Shown here: positions 62,576 through 64,000 of the stretch, one piece after another
Position numbering within the stretch: the stretch's first letter is position 1
Layout of the letters: every line of letters begins with the position of its first letter
Assembly (NCBI RefSeq): GCF_003143775.1
Contig: NZ_QFRJ01000010.1
Span: 1-64,000 of the forward strand
Length of the DNA stretch: 64,000 nucleotides
Direction of reading: 5' to 3'
Source: Brumimicrobium oceani
GTDB lineage: Bacteria; Bacteroidota; Bacteroidia; Flavobacteriales_D; Crocinitomicaceae
Notes under the pieces: generated by a model
Database searches by the model: none
The model's input: only the letters and a program-made list of their open reading frames with translations
What the model was told of the DNA's origin: nothing
Position numbers and translations under genes: made by a program

Positions 62576-63787
62576 ATGAACGTTGCTCGATTCATAGCGC
62601 GAAGGTATTTTAAATCTAAAAAGTCTCGAAATGTAATCAACCTCATTACTATGATTAGTGTTGTGGGGATTGCTATTTCTACAGCGGCTTTGGTGATTTT
62701 ACTTTCAGCATTTAATGGAATTGAGCAAATGGTAATTAAGTTATACAGCGATTTTGATCCTTCAATCAGTATTCGTTCTGCTAAAGCAAAAACTTTTAAC
62801 CAAGGTTTTATAGATTTAGAGAAAATCAAAGCTGTTGAAGGAGTTCAAAATACATCTCGTGCCATAGAAGAAGTCATCATTCTCAAACATGAAGACAAAT
62901 GGGTTCATGCGCAAATGGTAGGTGTAGACACTAGTTTTTTAACGATGTCTAAAATGAAGAATCACCTTGTAGATGGCGTTCCTGAATTGTATATCAACAA
63001 TAAGCCTCAAGCCATTTTTGGCGCTTATTTATTGGATAAATTGGGTGGATATATTCCAATGTCAGACCACATTCAAGAGCAAATCACTTTTAATGTTCCC
63101 TTACGAGAAGGAAAATTGAGACCCGGTAAAAACCCTTTAAATGTTCGTGTGGTCAGCGTTTCCTCTCGCATGAATTTCAATAGAGAAGTGAATGCAGATA
63201 AAGCGGTTATACCTTATGATTTGGCCAATGAATTATTGGAGTACGGAGAAGATATTACTGCACTATATGTAGATGTAAATGATGACTACAATCTGAATTC
63301 TGTTAAAAAGAGCATTCAAGAAGTGGTAGGGGAAGATTTTGAAGTTAAAACCAATTTTGAAAAAAATGAATTGATTTTTAAAACCAGTCAATCTGAACGT
63401 TTAATCGTTTACTTCATTTTGGTGTTCATTTTCATTTTGGCCTCATTCAATCTAATCGCATCAATCGCCATGCTTTACGTAGAAAAGAAAGCGGATATAA
63501 AAACTTTATTTGGACTTGGTGCGACCAAGAATACCGTTTTCAACATCTTCTTTTTTGAAGGATTAATGATTGTGGGAAGAGGAGTAATTTTCGGCTTAGC
63601 GCTTGGTTATTTAGTAGTTTTCGCTCAAATCAGCCTCGGACTTATAGCTATGCCTAGCGCACCTGGAGACAATTTCCCAATGCTGGCCACATGGTCTGAT
63701 GCATTTATGATTATCGCCTCTGTAACTGTTCTGGGGTTAATTGTTTCCTATTTCCCTACTAAAATTTTGATGAGAAGACATGAGTAA
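62576..63787 (+). CDS. FtsX-like ABC permease (LolC/LolE type)
   Basis: A 403-residue inner-membrane permease: an N-terminal membrane helix (about 20-47) after a basic RYFKSKKSRN stretch, a large periplasmic MacB/LolE-like domain (about 50-270), then three C-terminal membrane segments (about 275-400, FILVFIFILASFNLIASIAM and GRGVIFGLALGYLVVF). This is the LolC/LolE family, which takes lipoproteins from the inner membrane together with a LolD ATPase, absent here. It follows rbfA by three bases; this pairing is familiar from Bacteroidota. Confidence 0.88.
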   Translation: MNVARFIARRYFKSKKSRNVINLITMISVVGIAISTAALVILLSAFNGIEQMVIKLYSDFDPSISIRSAKAKTFNQGFIDLEKIKAVEGVQNTSRAIEEVIILKHEDKWVHAQMVGVDTSFLTMSKMKNHLVDGVPELYINNKPQAIFGAYLLDKLGGYIPMSDHIQEQITFNVPLREGKLRPGKNPLNVRVVSVSSRMNFNREVNADKAVIPYDLANELLEYGEDITALYVDVNDDYNLNSVKKSIQEVVGEDFEVKTNFEKNELIFKTSQSERLIVYFILVFIFILASFNLIASIAMLYVEKKADIKTLFGLGATKNTVFNIFFFEGLMIVGRGVIFGLALGYLVVFAQISLGLIAMPSAPGDNFPMLATWSDAFMIIASVTVLGLIVSYFPTKILMRRHE

Positions 63788-64000
63788 TGTTTAAGGTTTA
63801 ATTATTAATGTTTAACGCCCAGTGCAACCCACGTTAAACACTAAACCTTAATAATTAAAATATTGTGTTCGGATAATCAACCAGAATAAATCATAACAGA
63901 TCCTTTTGTTATCAAAGTTATTTACAAGCAAAGGCATATAGAGTTAAGCGATAATGTTTAAGGTTTAATTATTAATGTTTAACGTCCAGTGCCACCCACG
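63782..64000. repeat. TTAAGGTTTAATTATTAA element cluster
   Basis: A 49-52-base unit (AATGTTTAAGGTTTAATTATTAATG... CCCACG) occurs at 63782-63832, overlapping the permease stop codon, and again at 63950-64000, with three differences. A partial inverse copy (CGTTAAACACTAAACCTTAATAATT) follows the first, so the pair can fold into a long hairpin. Confidence 0.8.

Noticed and set aside
1-64000. tRNA, rRNA, riboswitch or prophage signals
   Set aside because: None found by eye; no cloverleaf with a T-loop GGTTCGANTC, no conserved rRNA strings and no phage genes.

Overview
The window looks like a chromosomal segment of a gliding or T9SS-bearing member of the Bacteroidota, most likely a Flavobacteriales relative. 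The sequence supports this in several ways. There is a 2,493-residue SprA (the type IX secretion translocon barrel). At least four secreted proteins or remnants end in a T9SS type-A sorting tail (YPNP...GVYxVxV...K). The gene orders DUF4286-rsmA and maeB-ruvA-sprA are ones I associate with this group. Omp28- and DUF6029-type proteins are present, as are TAnnTTTG -7 promoter boxes. The DNA is AT-rich and uses the standard code. I see no rRNA, tRNA, CRISPR array, prophage or intact insertion sequence; only the last codons of a transposase are present, at the left edge.

Layout, left to right. Bases 1-3280: transposase tail, hairpin elements, DUF4286-rsmA, mgtE, and a tandem repeat ending in a long palindrome. 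Bases 3286-7522 (minus): MORN/YwqK-like secreted protein, LysE exporter, lepA. Bases 7523-11394: repeat-rich DNA around a secreted RCC1-propeller protein that carries a G12 tract, plus a sorting-tail pseudogene. Bases 11395-22199 (minus): maeB-ruvA-sprA-GNAT. Bases 22282-29233: a sirtuin, a small T9SS protein, a T9SS-exported thioredoxin-like protein, and a tlpA-DUF6029-omp28 operon (envelope thiol chemistry). Bases 29234-31925: repeats, an NtrC-like regulator without a DNA-binding domain, more repeats, and pth. Bases 32005-40627 (minus): four tandem TPR sensor kinases with nearly identical catalytic halves. Bases 40708-49191 (minus): Ig-like lipoprotein, free-Met-sulfoxide reductase, TPR membrane protein, RidA, PurN, a GxxExxY nuclease-like gene set among inverted repeat arrays, thioesterase, MATE exporter and a fifth HisKA_2 kinase. 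Bases 49460-52026 (plus): trans-sulfuration enzyme, TrkA, SDR. Bases 52027-52666: a composite of nested hairpins. Bases 52667-55928 (minus): lipoprotein, beta-CASP MBL protein, plug-only TonB-like protein. Bases 56144-58630: a glycine-rich T9SS adhesin interrupted by an in-frame TAA. Bases 59008-62001 (minus): SPFH protein and MsbA-like ABC exporter. Bases 62237-63787: rbfA and a LolC/E-type permease, followed by an AT-rich repeat.

The strongest unexplained structure is the non-coding DNA. At least five families of interspersed elements fill nearly every gap: (i) hairpins whose stem sequence changes but whose borders (AGATCCTTC ... AGGATGACA) are kept, some with a conserved module about 73 bp upstream; (ii) ACGCAGAG / TTCGGCAAGCTC repeats; (iii) CGCAGATTTTCGCAGATT arrays around the GxxExxY gene; (iv) TTAAGGTTTAATTATTAA elements, mostly just after stop codons; (v) a GAGACGCAATG/CATTGCGTCTC palindrome found twice, each time beside a short-period tandem repeat. 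The GxxExxY locus is the best candidate for an undescribed repeat-associated nuclease system. The G12 tract and the in-frame stop suggest on/off variation of T9SS surface cargo.
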